NCBI GenBank assembly: GCA_040219275.1
Contig: JAVJSU010000055.1
Location: 1 to 34,881, forward strand
Origin: JAVJSU01 sp040219275
GTDB lineage: Bacteria > Chloroflexota > Anaerolineae > Aggregatilineales > Phototrophicaceae
Direction: 5' to 3'
Length of the DNA stretch: 34,881 bases
The position numbers and the translations under genes were made by a program. The notes below the pieces were generated by a model. It was not told where the DNA came from. It searched no databases and worked only from the letters and a program-made list of their open reading frames with translations. Shown here piece by piece: positions 34,806 through 34,881 of this stretch; position 1 is the stretch's first letter; the number at the start of each line of letters is the position of its first letter.

Positions 34806-34881
34806 ATGATACAAGAAACCATTACGTATACTTGTCGTTCATGCGGTAGTGATAACATCATTAAAAACGGAACGAACAAAT
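34806..34881 (+). CDS. IS1-family transposase, N-terminal start, cut by window edge
   Basis: From ATG 34806 the frame reads MIQETITYTCRSCGSDNIIK and continues NGTNK to the edge. The pattern C-x2-C followed by G-S-x3-I-x-K-N-G is the zinc-binding N-terminus of IS1 InsA-type proteins. The rest lies outside the window, so intactness cannot be judged. Confidence 0.75.
   Translation, partial: MIQETITYTCRSCGSDNIIKNGTNK

Noticed and set aside
1..34881. CRISPR arrays, tRNA or rRNA genes
   Set aside because: I looked for regular short repeats and cloverleaf-type or rRNA core sequences and saw none.

Overview
The window reads as a carbohydrate-utilisation region of a bacterium, most likely a member of the Chloroflexota (Anaerolineae-like). 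That placement is an inference. It rests on long glycosidase operons with CUT1-type sugar ABC transporters that lack an ATPase gene, a Tat-exported solute-binding protein, and the general style of the IS elements. No rRNA, tRNA or universal marker gene is present to confirm it.

Left edge (1-2270): a frameshifted IS1-family transposase remnant, some coding debris, and a minus-strand gene of the glycine/sarcosine/betaine/proline reductase selenoprotein family (PF07355-like). This gene is split by one in-frame TGA exactly where a U-x-x-C motif is expected. A perfect 8-bp hairpin begins 11 nt after the TGA, so it is a strong selenoprotein candidate. Degenerate coding stretches separate it from the next operon.

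Operon A (2240-13474, minus strand) encodes, in transcription order: a TIM-barrel glycosidase-like protein, a sugar-binding protein, a MalF-type permease, a MalG-type permease carrying an unusual N-terminal exported TPM-like domain, a GH42 beta-galactosidase, a DUF5060/DUF4038 (GH140-like) hydrolase, a CBM9-like protein and an M81/MlrC-like metallohydrolase. Several genes are joined by ATGA overlaps. Divergent from it are an SGNH esterase and a LacI-type regulator (13593-15321). The shared intergenic region holds a good leftward promoter and a LacI-like operator.

A patch of dead transposases (15441-16565, IS6-like and IS4/IS5-like) separates the two operons. To the eye, DNA right of it is more AT-rich than operon A.

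Operon B (16604-30367, minus strand) encodes, in transcription order: a LacI regulator, a Tat-type sugar-binding protein, two permeases, a GH2 enzyme, two tandem divergent GH1 enzymes, a cupin D-lyxose-isomerase-like protein, a divergent GroEL-like chaperonin lacking key ATPase residues, and an Asp-box (BNR/YCF48-like) beta-propeller. Divergent from it, a beta-mannosidase and an AGE-family 2-epimerase (30576-34486) are read rightward from a promoter overlapped by two LacI-type operators. The likely theme is uptake of beta-linked oligosaccharides (possibly manno- or galacto-configured) and their intracellular breakdown. The right edge carries a truncated IS3-type transposase and the start of an IS1-family element in the same orientation as the one at the left edge.
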